Positions 50,248 through 58,509 are shown, counted from the stretch's first letter. The stretch is DNA of 64,000 bases from Ga0077527 sp038144955 (GCA_038144955.1 JAYQOT010000002.1:11485-75484); one strand, 5' to 3'. The notes: a model not told the origin generated them from the sequence alone. Numbers and translations: made by a program.

Positions 50248-50262
50248 GCAAATGGCATGCCA
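50248..50262 (-). promoter_or_regulatory. Sigma-54 (-24/-12) promoter before mshE
   Basis: Minus strand TGGCATGCCATTTGC matches TGGCACG-N4-TTGC with one change (C to T); GG and GC are ten bases apart as required. Predicted start near 50236, 19-20 bases before mshE. Ten bases of it are also a palindrome (TGGCATGCCA). Confidence 0.7.
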
Positions 50263-50274
50263 CCGGGATATGCC

Positions 50275-50308
50275 TCAATGACAGCCTAGCTATAGTACAT
50301 GTCATTGA
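50275..50308. promoter_or_regulatory. Inverted repeat TCAATGACA-N16-TGTCATTGA upstream of mshE
   Basis: A perfect 9-bp inverted repeat (50275-50283 and 50300-50308) in the mshE/trmL intergenic region, with a third copy of CAATGACA at 50335-50342. They lie about 40, 70 and 100 bases upstream of the predicted sigma-54 start, the range expected of enhancer sites. The TGTC core recalls the PilR sites reported for the P. aeruginosa pilA promoter. Activator identity is not shown. Confidence 0.55.
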
Positions 50309-50371
50309 TAAATAAGGATATCCTGTTCGCACCCCAATGACAACCGACGAAACCTCCGCTGACTGCGCCTG

Positions 50372-50836
50372 ATGTTCGACATCGTACTCCATGAGCCCGA
50401 AATCGCCCCCAACACCGGCAACGTGATCAGGCTTGCCGCGAATACCGGGGCACGGCTGCATCTGGTCCGTCCTCTGGGCTACACGCTGAACGACCGTACG
50501 CTGGCACGCGCCGGACTCGACTACCACGACCGTGCGGCGCTGACGGTGCATGACGACTGGCAGACTTGCCTCGAAGTACTGGGCGCACGCCGAATGTTTG
50601 CCTTCAGCACCCACGGCAGCCGACGCTATGACGACGTGCTTTATGCTAAAAACGATGTCTTGGTATTCGGCCCGGAAACCCGCGGCCTGTCACAGGAGAT
50701 GCTCGACGGCTTCGCCCCCGATCATGTCATTCGCCTGCCTATGCGCAAAGACAGCCGCAGTCTCAATCTGTCTAACACGGTGGCCATCGTGGTCTACGAA
50801 GCCTGGCGCCAGAACGGTTTCACCGGGGGCGCCTGA
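50372..50836 (+). CDS. trmL: tRNA (cytidine/uridine-2'-O-)-methyltransferase TrmL
   Basis: SPOUT methyltransferase modifying the wobble ribose (position 34) of tRNA-Leu isoacceptors. 154 residues: MFDIVLHEPEIAPNTGNVIRLAANTGA, HLVRPLGY, VFGPETRGLS and the knot motif LNLSNTVAIVVYEAWRQ. Divergent from mshE; converges on gpsA with 12 bases between stops. No strong ribosome binding site before the ATG. Confidence 0.95.
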   Translation: MFDIVLHEPEIAPNTGNVIRLAANTGARLHLVRPLGYTLNDRTLARAGLDYHDRAALTVHDDWQTCLEVLGARRMFAFSTHGSRRYDDVLYAKNDVLVFGPETRGLSQEMLDGFAPDHVIRLPMRKDSRSLNLSNTVAIVVYEAWRQNGFTGGA

Positions 50837-50848
50837 ACTGGTCCTGGG

Positions 50849-51856
50849 TTACTGACGCCCCGAAACAAAAGAGTGCTCGGGTTTGGGGTCACGGCTTAGC
50901 AGTTCGCGAACCACTGCCGCAGCCCGTTGCGGTTGTTCCAGCACATTGCACACGGCATCGGTGATCGGCATTTCGATGCCGCAGGACTTCGCCCTGCGCT
51001 GTACCTCGCCTGCTGTGAATACCCCTTCGGCGACATGACCGAGGCCGGCCTGGGCAGCAGCCACCGCTTCCCCCCGGGCCAGCGCCAGGCCGACACGGCG
51101 ATTGCGCGAGAGATCACCGGTACAGGTCAGGAGCAAATCGCCGATGCCGGGAAGTCCCATGAAGGTTTCGACGCGACCGCCCAGTGCCAGACCCAGCCGG
51201 GTCATTTCCGCAAGGCCGCGCGTAATCAGTGCAGCCCGGGCATTGAGCCCGAGGTTGAGGCCGTCACAGACACCGGCGGCAATCGCGATCACGTTCTTTA
51301 CCGCACCGCCGACTTCGACGCCGATCACATCATCGTGTGAATAAACCCGCATTGAGGGGCTGTGCAGATCGCGGGCCGCAGTACGGGCCAGTTCCTGATC
51401 GGTGGCAGCCAGCGTCAGGGCGGCTGGCAAACCATCTGCAACCTCTTGCGCAAAACTGGGTCCGGAGAGCACGCCTCCCCGCGCAGCCGGACCCATGACC
51501 TCGGCAAAAACTTCGTGCGGCAATCGCGCCGCAGGACGCTCGAAGCCCTTGCACAGCCAGATCACCGGGGCGGTGCTCTGCGAGTCGCGGATCATTGCAA
51601 GGGTTTCGCGCAATCCGGCAACTGGAACCGCAACGATCAGGTATGCGCAACCGGCAATGGCGCTCGCGGCATCGCCCTCGACCTGCAGGCGATCAGGAAA
51701 AGTCCGGCCAGCCAGATATTTCGCATTGGTACGGCGGCTGCGCATCTCGCCAGCCTGGGCGGCATCACGCCCCCACAACACCACATCGTGATGGCCGGCA
51801 AGGTTGATACCGAGAGCGGTACCCCAGGCCCCGGCACCCAGTATGGCGATTTTCAT
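50849..51856 (-). CDS. gpsA: Glycerol-3-phosphate dehydrogenase [NAD(P)+]
   Basis: Makes sn-glycerol-3-phosphate for phospholipid synthesis. 335 residues: KIAILGAGAWGTALGINLA (Rossmann motif), SGPSFAQEVADGLPAALTLA, catalytic Lys in GGAVKNVIAIAAGVCDGLNLGLNARAALITRGLAEM, and GLPGIGDLLLTCTGDLSRNRRVG. ATG at 51856. Follows the SH3 and secB genes in the usual secB-gpsA order. Confidence 0.96.
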   Translation of the reverse strand: MKIAILGAGAWGTALGINLAGHHDVVLWGRDAAQAGEMRSRRTNAKYLAGRTFPDRLQVEGDAASAIAGCAYLIVAVPVAGLRETLAMIRDSQSTAPVIWLCKGFERPAARLPHEVFAEVMGPAARGGVLSGPSFAQEVADGLPAALTLAATDQELARTAARDLHSPSMRVYSHDDVIGVEVGGAVKNVIAIAAGVCDGLNLGLNARAALITRGLAEMTRLGLALGGRVETFMGLPGIGDLLLTCTGDLSRNRRVGLALARGEAVAAAQAGLGHVAEGVFTAGEVQRRAKSCGIEMPITDAVCNVLEQPQRAAAVVRELLSRDPKPEHSFVSGRQ

Positions 51857-51892
51857 GGCCGTGCGGCGCCTACCCTGTCAGCCACTGCAAAC

Positions 51893-52342
51893 TCAGCCGC
51901 CCCAGACATCGGCCATGCGTACGTAGCCGGTTGCCCCATCGCGATGCTTGACCTGAAGCCAGCCCGCCGGGGATTGCCCTGCAACGACCTCGAGCAATAC
52001 GTCGCGCTGCACCTCGAAAGCCGAAGGCGCATCTTCGGCAGGTTTCTGGCGGACGACCGCAGTTTCCGTCTTGACCAGTACGCTGCGCGTGGTGTCCAGC
52101 GACTTGGCTTCGATCCATGACAGCGCACCTGCGGCATCACGCACCTTGATCCAGCCTTCGACCTGGACCACCACTTCCAGCGGGTAACCCCGATTGACGA
52201 TGAAAAGCTTGCGCGATTTCACCGAAGGAGCGTCATAAAGTACCGCAGCCTGCTCGGAAACAGTCCGGAAGTCGGCCGCCACCGCCAGCATGGGCAGCAG
52301 CATGATCAACATGCCTGCCGTCGCCCGGTGGATTGCTTTCAT
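51893..52342 (-). CDS. Secreted SH3-domain protein
   Basis: 149 residues: signal peptide MKAIHRATAGMLIMLLPMLAVAA and two bacterial SH3-like repeats (VSEQAAVLYDAPSVKSRKLFIVNRGYPLEVVVQVEGWIKVRDAAGALSWIEAK, abbreviated here: core GYPLEVVVQVEGWIKVRD, and QSPAGWLQVKHRDGATGYV). Family members (DUF1058/SH3_3-type) are found beside secB and gpsA. Probably binds periplasmic peptidoglycan or protein; no enzyme motif. Start chosen at MKAIHR (52342), after the secB stop. Confidence 0.82.
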   Translation of the reverse strand: MKAIHRATAGMLIMLLPMLAVAADFRTVSEQAAVLYDAPSVKSRKLFIVNRGYPLEVVVQVEGWIKVRDAAGALSWIEAKSLDTTRSVLVKTETAVVRQKPAEDAPSAFEVQRDVLLEVVAGQSPAGWLQVKHRDGATGYVRMADVWGG

Positions 52343-52349
52343 CGCAGTC

Positions 52350-52820
52350 TCAGTTGGCCGCACCGGCAGTTGCAGCCTGCTGCAGCTGGCGCAGACGCTC
52401 CTGGTAAGCAACATCAAAATTCATGTGCTGTAACACGACCGGCGGAAATCCCGCTTTCGTCATCACGCTGGCCACCGTCTCGCGGGCGTAGGGCAGGAGC
52501 GTATTGGGACAGAGTACGCCCAGTACCGCATCGATCTCCGCAACTGGCAGGTTGAGTATCTGGAATATTCCCGCCTGGGCAACCTCGACTAGAAAAACCG
52601 TCTTGTCTTTCAGTTTCGCGGTCACCGTCACCGTCAGCACCGCCTCATAAAGGCCGGCCTGGTCCAGGGGAGCGGCGCCGTTATGGATGTTGATCTCGAT
52701 CTGCGGGGTTTCGCGCTCCAGGAAAATCTGCGGCGCGCTGGGCACTTCCAGTGACAAATCCTTGAGATATATTTTTTCGACACCGAAATGCGGTTGTTGC
52801 TGTTGCTGCTGTTCGCTCAT
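52350..52820 (-). CDS. secB: Protein-export chaperone SecB
   Basis: Keeps precursors unfolded and hands them to SecA. 156 residues from MSEQQQQQQPHFGVEKIYLK, with the SecB core LSLEVPSAPQIF, INIHNGAAPLDQAGLYEAVLTVTVTAKL, CPNTLLPYARE and C-terminal HMNFDVAYQERLRQLQQAA. The Gln run is a CAG/CAA repeat. AGGAAC stands six bases before the ATG at 52820; the open frame further up overlaps grxC and is rejected. Confidence 0.96.
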   Translation of the reverse strand: MSEQQQQQQPHFGVEKIYLKDLSLEVPSAPQIFLERETPQIEINIHNGAAPLDQAGLYEAVLTVTVTAKLKDKTVFLVEVAQAGIFQILNLPVAEIDAVLGVLCPNTLLPYARETVASVMTKAGFPPVVLQHMNFDVAYQERLRQLQQAATAGAAN

Positions 52821-52857
52821 TGCAATGTTCCTGTGGTTAAACGCAGGCTCCGGGTTC

Positions 52858-53115
52858 TCATGAAGCCAGTAAGGGATCAAGGCCGCCGGCACGATCCAGA
52901 GCAGCCAGGTCGTCATAGCCGCCGACATGACGATCACCGATGTAAATCTGCGGCACGGTACGGCGTCCGGTTTTTTCCATCATCACCGCAAGCTGCGCGG
53001 GCTCGGCGTCAACCCGGATTTTTTCGATTTCAGTCACCCCTTTGCTTTGCAGCAGGCGTTCCGCCATCTGGCAATAGGGACAAACCGCTGTGGAATACAT
53101 GCGAACCTTGGCCAT
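52858..53115 (-). CDS. grxC: Glutaredoxin 3
   Basis: Glutathione-dependent dithiol oxidoreductase. 85 residues from MAKVRMYSTAVCPYCQMAER: active site CPYC (Cys12, Cys15), GRRTVPQIYIGDRHVGGYDDLAALD with the cis-Pro and glutathione-binding residues. Starts 14 bases after the rhodanese stop and precedes secB, the standard rhodanese-grxC-secB order. Confidence 0.96.
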   Translation of the reverse strand: MAKVRMYSTAVCPYCQMAERLLQSKGVTEIEKIRVDAEPAQLAVMMEKTGRRTVPQIYIGDRHVGGYDDLAALDRAGGLDPLLAS

Positions 53116-53129
53116 ATCCGCTTGCGAAC

Positions 53130-53564
53130 CTATCGTTTCTGCAGGGGCATGCCGGCCTGTTCCCAGGCGCCGATTCCGCCACGCAGGTTGAGCGCTTCGG
53201 CAAAGCCGTTGCGGCGCAGGACCTGGACCGCGACGGCGGAACGCGTGCCGCTGCGGCAAGACACGATCAACGGGCGGTCACGGAATTTTTCCAACTCCTT
53301 GAGCCGTTCGACAAGCTGCTTGTCGGGTATATGGCGGGCACCGGCAATATGGCCCGACTCATATTCACCGACATCACGCACATCAAGGACCACCGCGTCC
53401 CGGCGGTTGATCAGCTGAACCGCCTCGAAGGCGCTGACTTCCTGTCCGGCGCGAAACGGGCGTTGCAGCAACGGCCACAACAACAAGGCACCAGAGACTA
53501 CAGCACCGCCGAACAACATCATGTTGAACGGATTTTTCTGCAGAAAAATGAAAAAAGCATCCAT
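53130..53564 (-). CDS. Membrane-anchored rhodanese-like protein
   Basis: 144 residues: N-terminal helix (MMLFGGAVVSGALLLWPLL) then a single rhodanese domain with DVRDVGEYESGHIAGARHIP and active-site Cys103 in VSCRSGTRSAVA. Predicted persulfide or sulfane-sulfur transfer at the membrane (YibN type in E. coli, next to grxC-secB). The possible persulfide-sensing ArsR repressor lies two genes upstream. Confidence 0.92.
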   Translation of the reverse strand: MDAFFIFLQKNPFNMMLFGGAVVSGALLLWPLLQRPFRAGQEVSAFEAVQLINRRDAVVLDVRDVGEYESGHIAGARHIPDKQLVERLKELEKFRDRPLIVSCRSGTRSAVAVQVLRRNGFAEALNLRGGIGAWEQAGMPLQKR

Positions 53565-53582
53565 GGAAAGATAGTGTCAGGA

Positions 53583-55334
53583 TCAGGATTGCCCTGCGGG
53601 GCGACGAGAACGGAATTCTAGCAGAGGGGCGAACCGCGCCGGGTACAGTCGCGCCAGCCGCGCCAGTTCGCCGTCGAATCCCGGGGGCGCAGAGGGATAC
53701 GCACGCATCGCCTGCTCCAACCGTGACCGGGACTCTGCGGCACGATCGGCCAGCGCCAGCAGCAGTGCCTGGCGGTAAGCCAGCACGGGCAAGGGATTGA
53801 AGCGGATCACCCGCTCCACCAATTGCAGGCGCCAAGCCAGGTTCTGCTCGTCCACGGCCAACGGATATGCCGCCGCCAACTCGATATAGGGAGCAAGCAG
53901 CGGATTGGCGTGCAGGCGGGTCACCGCATCGGTGAAGTCGATTTTGCGATCCTTTTTCAGGCTGACCAGATAGATTCCCTCGAGCTGACGGTAATCCAGC
54001 CACAGCAAAGCCGTGTTGATGACGCCGATGGCTATGACTGTCGCTGCAAAAACCCGGCCCATGCGCGCCAGCCTGGGCACGAAACCCGAACTGGGAACCA
54101 ATCCCAGCAGCAGTGCCGCGATGCCCAGAAAATAGGCGTACCACAGCGGAAATTCCAAAGAACTGTGGATGGCAATCACCCCCAGGACCGCGTAGAGCCA
54201 CCAGCGGCCGCCATCAGGCGTGGAGCGAAATTGCGCAGCCGCCCAGATCAGCAGGGGAATGCACAACAACGCAACCCCGATCAGCCCGGTTTCCGCAAAC
54301 AGGTGCAGCACAATGTTATGAGCATTGTTGGCCTGCCCGGCAGGCAGGCCAAGGTTTGCTGCAAACCCGTAAAAGTGCGTAGCGAAAGCGCCCCAGCCGA
54401 TCCCCAGCAGCGGATGCTCCCAGGCAATGTGCCACGCAGCCCGCCATATCTCGATTCTCTCGGTCAGGCTGGCAGCCCCTGAAAACAGGCGTTCAATCGC
54501 GGTAACCGACTCACGGCCAACCGGCATCAGCCAGCCGGCGCGTACCAGTCCCTGCATCGCGGCATGGATGATGATCATTCCGGCGCAAAACAGGAACAGG
54601 CGCCTGCCTTCCGGATTTTGTCCAGTCACTGTTTTCAGCCAGAACGACAGCGCAAATGCAGTCAGCAGGTAGAGCCACACGGAGCGCGAACCGGACAACC
54701 CCAGTACAAACAGCAATGGCAGCGCGATAACGGCAGAAGCCATCCACTGCAGGCATCCGCGCGCGCAAAGGTACGCCAGGCTGTACAGCCCCAGTGTGAT
54801 GTAGGCAGCATAATGATTCGGCTGACCCATGTTGCCAAAGATCGCCGACCCGCTGGCGCGGGTGATAAATCCATCGATCGGCGTAGCCAGACCGAAATGC
54901 TGAATTACGCCAATGAGGGCACTCAGCAGGGTGCCAACGACCAGCCCCGTAGCCATGACGGTGATTACCCGGTCGAGACCGCAAAGACGGCACAGCGCTC
55001 GCGCGGCCACGATCAGCAATCCGGCCCAGGCCAGATACAAGGCGCCCATCATCGCCTGGCCGAAATACGGCGACCAGCCCAGCGCACCTTGCAGCAACAG
55101 CAGCAGCGCCAGGCCGAACGGCATCAGCACAACCCAGGGCACCTCGGCATCTGCCCAGGCATTGCGGTCCAGCAGCACCGCGATCACGCCCAGACCCAGA
55201 CCGATCGCCAGGGCTTCGGTATAAAACGAGGTCAGCGGTGCAGTATGGAACGGCTGCAGGAAAGGCACTGCTCCCAGCAGTCCCAGGCAAACCAAGCTGA
55301 AAAGAACTGCCGCAGACCGCGGAACGGCTATCAC
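53583..55334 (-). CDS. PglL/Wzy-family O-oligosaccharyltransferase
   Basis: 583 residues, about 12 helices. The Wzy_C/PglL core has SLTERIEIWRAAWHIAWEHPLLGIGWGAF (about 255-285) and NNAHNIVLHLFAETGLIG with the catalytic-type His. A C-terminal non-membrane tail (HANPLLAPYIELAAAYPLAVDEQNLAWR...) matches Wzy_C_2 of PglL enzymes. GTG start at 55334 with a weak ribosome binding site; not firm. This family transfers undecaprenyl-linked glycans to pilins (PglL, PilO/TfpO) or ligates O-antigen. Nearness to the msh pilus favours pilin glycosylation; this is inferred. Confidence 0.85.
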   Translation of the reverse strand: MIAVPRSAAVLFSLVCLGLLGAVPFLQPFHTAPLTSFYTEALAIGLGLGVIAVLLDRNAWADAEVPWVVLMPFGLALLLLLQGALGWSPYFGQAMMGALYLAWAGLLIVAARALCRLCGLDRVITVMATGLVVGTLLSALIGVIQHFGLATPIDGFITRASGSAIFGNMGQPNHYAAYITLGLYSLAYLCARGCLQWMASAVIALPLLFVLGLSGSRSVWLYLLTAFALSFWLKTVTGQNPEGRRLFLFCAGMIIIHAAMQGLVRAGWLMPVGRESVTAIERLFSGAASLTERIEIWRAAWHIAWEHPLLGIGWGAFATHFYGFAANLGLPAGQANNAHNIVLHLFAETGLIGVALLCIPLLIWAAAQFRSTPDGGRWWLYAVLGVIAIHSSLEFPLWYAYFLGIAALLLGLVPSSGFVPRLARMGRVFAATVIAIGVINTALLWLDYRQLEGIYLVSLKKDRKIDFTDAVTRLHANPLLAPYIELAAAYPLAVDEQNLAWRLQLVERVIRFNPLPVLAYRQALLLALADRAAESRSRLEQAMRAYPSAPPGFDGELARLARLYPARFAPLLEFRSRRPAGQS

Positions 55335-55380
55335 CGGCTGCGCCGGTGCTGGTGGAAAGCGATGGGGCGGAAAATGCAGG

Positions 55381-55707
55381 TCAGGCGTCGGGTCCGCAAA
55401 AGACTTCCCGCATCATCCCGATCAGCGTCAGGGTACGCTCGTCACCGATGCGGTAAAAAACCCGGTTGGCTTCCTTGCGGGTGCGCAGCACGCCCTTCTC
55501 GCGCAGAATGGCAAGGTGCTGGGAGATGTTGCTTTGTGAAGTGCCGACGCAGTCGACGATTTCCTGGACGCTGACTTCCTCATCACCGAGCACGCAGAGA
55601 ATTTTGAGTCGCAGCGGATGCGCCATGGCCTTCAGTGCCCGCGATGCCTGATCAATATGTTCTTCCTTGTCCAGCAGCTGTTCCCGCAATGCGGCCACGT
55701 CAGTCAT
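55381..55707 (-). CDS. ArsR-family repressor with BigR/SqrR-type cysteine pair
   Basis: 108 residues, winged helix-turn-helix: LKAMAHPLRLKILCVLGDEEVSVQEIVD then SQSNISQHLAILREKGVLRTRKEANRVFYRI. Cys38 (LKILC) and Cys104 (REVFC) are 66 residues apart, the same spacing as the redox pair Cys41/Cys107 of SqrR and Cys42/Cys108 of BigR, and they sit at equivalent places in helix alpha2 and the C-terminal helix. No metal-site CxC is present. Start 55707 (GAGG six bases upstream) rather than 55719. Divergent from gpmI, followed by PglL and the rhodanese. Confidence 0.85.
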   Translation of the reverse strand: MTDVAALREQLLDKEEHIDQASRALKAMAHPLRLKILCVLGDEEVSVQEIVDCVGTSQSNISQHLAILREKGVLRTRKEANRVFYRIGDERTLTLIGMMREVFCGPDA

Positions 55708-55751
55708 TGCCGTCCTCATGGTTGCGCCCGGTTCTGTTCCGATGATTTCGG

Positions 55752-55780
55752 ATTATACTGTATCACGGTTTTCTGAAAAA
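55752..55780 (-). promoter_or_regulatory. Promoter of the arsR gene, overlapping a gpmI promoter
   Basis: Minus strand TTTTTC-N17-TATAAT (perfect -10 at 55752-55757). On the plus strand TATACT (55754-55759) shares the same bases as a -10 for gpmI. The small inverted repeat ATAC-T-GTAT (55755-55763) lies across both, a candidate operator for the repressor. Confidence 0.5.
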
Positions 55781-55792
55781 TTTATTAGAATC

Positions 55793-57328
55793 ATGAAGAT
55801 AACACCTGTATTGCTGATCATCCTCGACGGCTTCGGACATCGCGAGGACTGCGATGACAACGCGATCTGCCAGGCTCGCAAGCCGCACTGGAACGTCCTC
55901 TGGCAAACCTGTCCCCACACCATCATCGATGCTTCAGAAAAATGGGTCGGCCTGCCGCCCCGGCAGATGGGCAATTCGGAAGTAGGTCATATGAACATCG
56001 GCGCCGGGCGCGTGATCTACCAGGACTACACCCGCATTGAACATGCCATTGAAACCGGTGAATTCGCCGACAATCCCGTACTGAACCAGGCCATAGAGCA
56101 GGCCCGCGAGCGCACGCTGCACATCCTCGGTTTGCTTTCTCCGGGCGGGGTGCACAGCCATGAGTCGCAGATACACGCGATGCTGGATCTGGCAGCGCGG
56201 AAAGGCGCCAAAAAGATACTCGTGCACGCCTTTCTTGATGGCCGCGACACCCCACCGCAAAGCGCGGAGGCATCGCTGGTCGCGTTGCAGGCCAAGTGCA
56301 ATGCGCTCGGCAACGCGCGCATAGCCTCCATCTGCGGCCGCTATTTCGCCATGGACCGCGACAAGCGCTGGGAACGGGTAAAAACGGCCTATGACCTGAT
56401 CACCGATGGTCAGGCCGGATATTCGGCAGCCGATGCTGTGGCCGGCCTGCGCGCCGCCTATGACCGCGGCGAAACCGACGAATTCGTAAAGGCCACGACC
56501 ATCGTCGCGGCCGGAGCGAGCCCTGAGCAAATGCAGGACGGCGATTCGGTCATATTCATGAACTTCCGTGCCGACCGCGCGCGCCAATTGACTTCCGCAC
56601 TGACCGATCCGGCGTTCGACGGTTTTACCCGTCAGCGCCAGCCGAAGCTGGGCTATTACTGCACGTTGACGGGTTATGGAGAGGATTTTTCGGCCATTCC
56701 TGCTGCATTCGGTCCGCAGAAGATCCGCGAAGGCTTCGGCGAATATCTGGCCGGCCGCGGACTGCGCCAGCTGCGCATCGCCGAAACCGAGAAATATGCT
56801 CATGTCACCTATTTCTTCAATGGCGGCGTGGAAACTCCATACGCTGGAGAAGACCGCGTGCTGGTGCCTTCACCCAAGGTGGCCACCTACGACCTGCAGC
56901 CGGAGATGAGTGCGCGCGAAGTGACTGACAAGCTGGTCGCCGCAATCAAAAGCCGCAAGTACGACGCCATCGTCTGCAATTATGCCAACGGCGACATGGT
57001 AGGCCACACCGGCAATCTGGCAGCAGCAACACGCGCCATCGAGGTGCTTGACGAATGCATCGGTCGCGCGGTCGATGCCATGCGGGAAATTGGCGGCGAA
57101 GTCCTGATCACCGCCGATCACGGCAACGCGGAAACCATGCGTGATGAAGTCTCGCAGCAGCCGCACACGGCGCATACGCTGAACCTGGTGCCTCTGCTCT
57201 ACATCGGCCGCAAGGCACGCGTCTCCCAGGGGGGTGCTTTGCAGGACGTGGCGCCGACATTGCTGGCGATGATGGGCCTGTCCCAGCCGCCGGCGATGAC
57301 GGGGCGATCGCTGATCGAATTTGCGTGA
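55793..57328 (+). CDS. gpmI: 2,3-bisphosphoglycerate-independent phosphoglycerate mutase
   Basis: Interconverts 3- and 2-phosphoglycerate in glycolysis and gluconeogenesis, a Mn-dependent phosphatase-like enzyme. 511 residues from MKITPVLLIILDGFGHRED; catalytic Ser62 in RQMGNSEVGHMNIGAGR; DGRDTPP, GRYFAMDRDKRWERV; and metal ligands in NYANGDMVGHTG and ITADHGNAE. The longer frame upstream overlaps arsR. Its TGA overlaps the GTG start of the envC-like gene. Confidence 0.97.
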   Translation: MKITPVLLIILDGFGHREDCDDNAICQARKPHWNVLWQTCPHTIIDASEKWVGLPPRQMGNSEVGHMNIGAGRVIYQDYTRIEHAIETGEFADNPVLNQAIEQARERTLHILGLLSPGGVHSHESQIHAMLDLAARKGAKKILVHAFLDGRDTPPQSAEASLVALQAKCNALGNARIASICGRYFAMDRDKRWERVKTAYDLITDGQAGYSAADAVAGLRAAYDRGETDEFVKATTIVAAGASPEQMQDGDSVIFMNFRADRARQLTSALTDPAFDGFTRQRQPKLGYYCTLTGYGEDFSAIPAAFGPQKIREGFGEYLAGRGLRQLRIAETEKYAHVTYFFNGGVETPYAGEDRVLVPSPKVATYDLQPEMSAREVTDKLVAAIKSRKYDAIVCNYANGDMVGHTGNLAAATRAIEVLDECIGRAVDAMREIGGEVLITADHGNAETMRDEVSQQPHTAHTLNLVPLLYIGRKARVSQGGALQDVAPTLLAMMGLSQPPAMTGRSLIEFA

Positions 57329-58509
57329 CCGCTTCTTTCTGTCTGCCGTTGCTCGCCGTTGCCGTTTTTCTCGGTGCAGGCCCGGCTGGCGCTGCGGACC
57401 CAAACAAGGCACGCAGCGAACTGCGGGAGCTCCGCGAACGCATCAATGCGCTGAACCAGAAACTTGCCGCGGCCGAAGAGAACCGCACCGAGGCCTCCGA
57501 TGCCCTGCGCGAATCCGAGCAGGCCATTTCCGAAGCCAACCGCGAGTTGCGGCAACTGGCGCAGAAATCCCGCGAGACCAACGTCCGGCTGGGTACGCTG
57601 CGCAAATCGTCGGCTGAGACTTCTGCTGTAATCCACCAGCAACAGGACCTGCTGGCAAAACTGTTGCGCAGCCAGTACACCCGGGGAGAACCCGAAACGC
57701 TGCAACTGGTGCTCAGTCGCGTCGATCCCAACGACATGGCCCGTCAGCTGCGCTACCTGGCTTACGTCGCCCGTGCACGCTCGCAACTCGTTGAAGGGCT
57801 GCGCGGAAACCTGCGCGAACTCGACAGGCTGCAGGAAACCATTGCCGCCGAAGCCCAGGTCATCGCCCGCATTACCCAGGAGCAGTCGACGCAGAAAACC
57901 AGGCTGGAAACGGAAAAAAAATCGCGTGCCGACGTTCTGGCAAAAATCTCCCGCGATATTGCCAGCGGACAAAAACAGATACGGTCCTTGCGCAACGATG
58001 AAAATCGCCTGACCCGCCTGGTTGACCAGCTGGCCAGACTGGTCCGCAAGCCTTCCACCGGACGGCCGCGCACCCGCAACGAGGCCGTACCCGGCGACAG
58101 CGGAACCCGGGCATTTGCCGATTTGCGCGGATTGCTGGCTTTGCCTGTCCGCGGGGAACTCGGCAACCGGTTTGGCAGTCCACGTAACGATGGCGGATTG
58201 ATCTGGAAAGGGCTGTTCATCGCCGCCAGGCAGGGTGAGGATGTGCGGGCGGTCGCCGGCGGCCGCGTGGTCTACGCAGACTGGCTGCGCGGTTTCGGCA
58301 ATCTGCTGATCATCGATCACGGCGACAATTACATGACTTTGTACGCCTATGCAGAGGCGTTGCTGAAACAAGTAGGTGACAGCATCCGGGGCGGCGAAAC
58401 GGTTGCCACCGTGGGCAACAGCGGCGGCCGCGCGGAATCGGGTTTATACTTTGAAATGCGGCATGAAGGTAAGCCGTTCGACCCGCTGAACTGGGTCAAT
58501 TTACGATAG
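57325..58509 (+). CDS. EnvC-like murein hydrolase activator
   Basis: 394 residues: signal peptide (ending GAA, about 23), a long coiled coil (residues 30-245, ARSELRELRERINALNQKLAAAEENR onward) and a degenerate LytM/M23 domain. GNRFGSPRNDGGLIWKGLFIAA lacks the HxxxD zinc ligands, and the HxH is replaced (LYAYAE), so it is an activator, not a hydrolase, as in E. coli EnvC. It should be controlled by FtsEX (ftsE, ftsX at 15856-17411) and activate AmiA/AmiB. GTG start at 57325 overlaps gpmI, as in many proteobacteria (gpmI-envC-ctpA). Confidence 0.93.
   Translation: MTASFCLPLLAVAVFLGAGPAGAADPNKARSELRELRERINALNQKLAAAEENRTEASDALRESEQAISEANRELRQLAQKSRETNVRLGTLRKSSAETSAVIHQQQDLLAKLLRSQYTRGEPETLQLVLSRVDPNDMARQLRYLAYVARARSQLVEGLRGNLRELDRLQETIAAEAQVIARITQEQSTQKTRLETEKKSRADVLAKISRDIASGQKQIRSLRNDENRLTRLVDQLARLVRKPSTGRPRTRNEAVPGDSGTRAFADLRGLLALPVRGELGNRFGSPRNDGGLIWKGLFIAARQGEDVRAVAGGRVVYADWLRGFGNLLIIDHGDNYMTLYAYAEALLKQVGDSIRGGETVATVGNSGGRAESGLYFEMRHEGKPFDPLNWVNLR

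Noticed and set aside
50251..50262. Plus-strand reading of TGGCATGCCA as a sigma-54 site for trmL
   Set aside because: No GC at the -12 distance on that strand (CCGGGAT follows).
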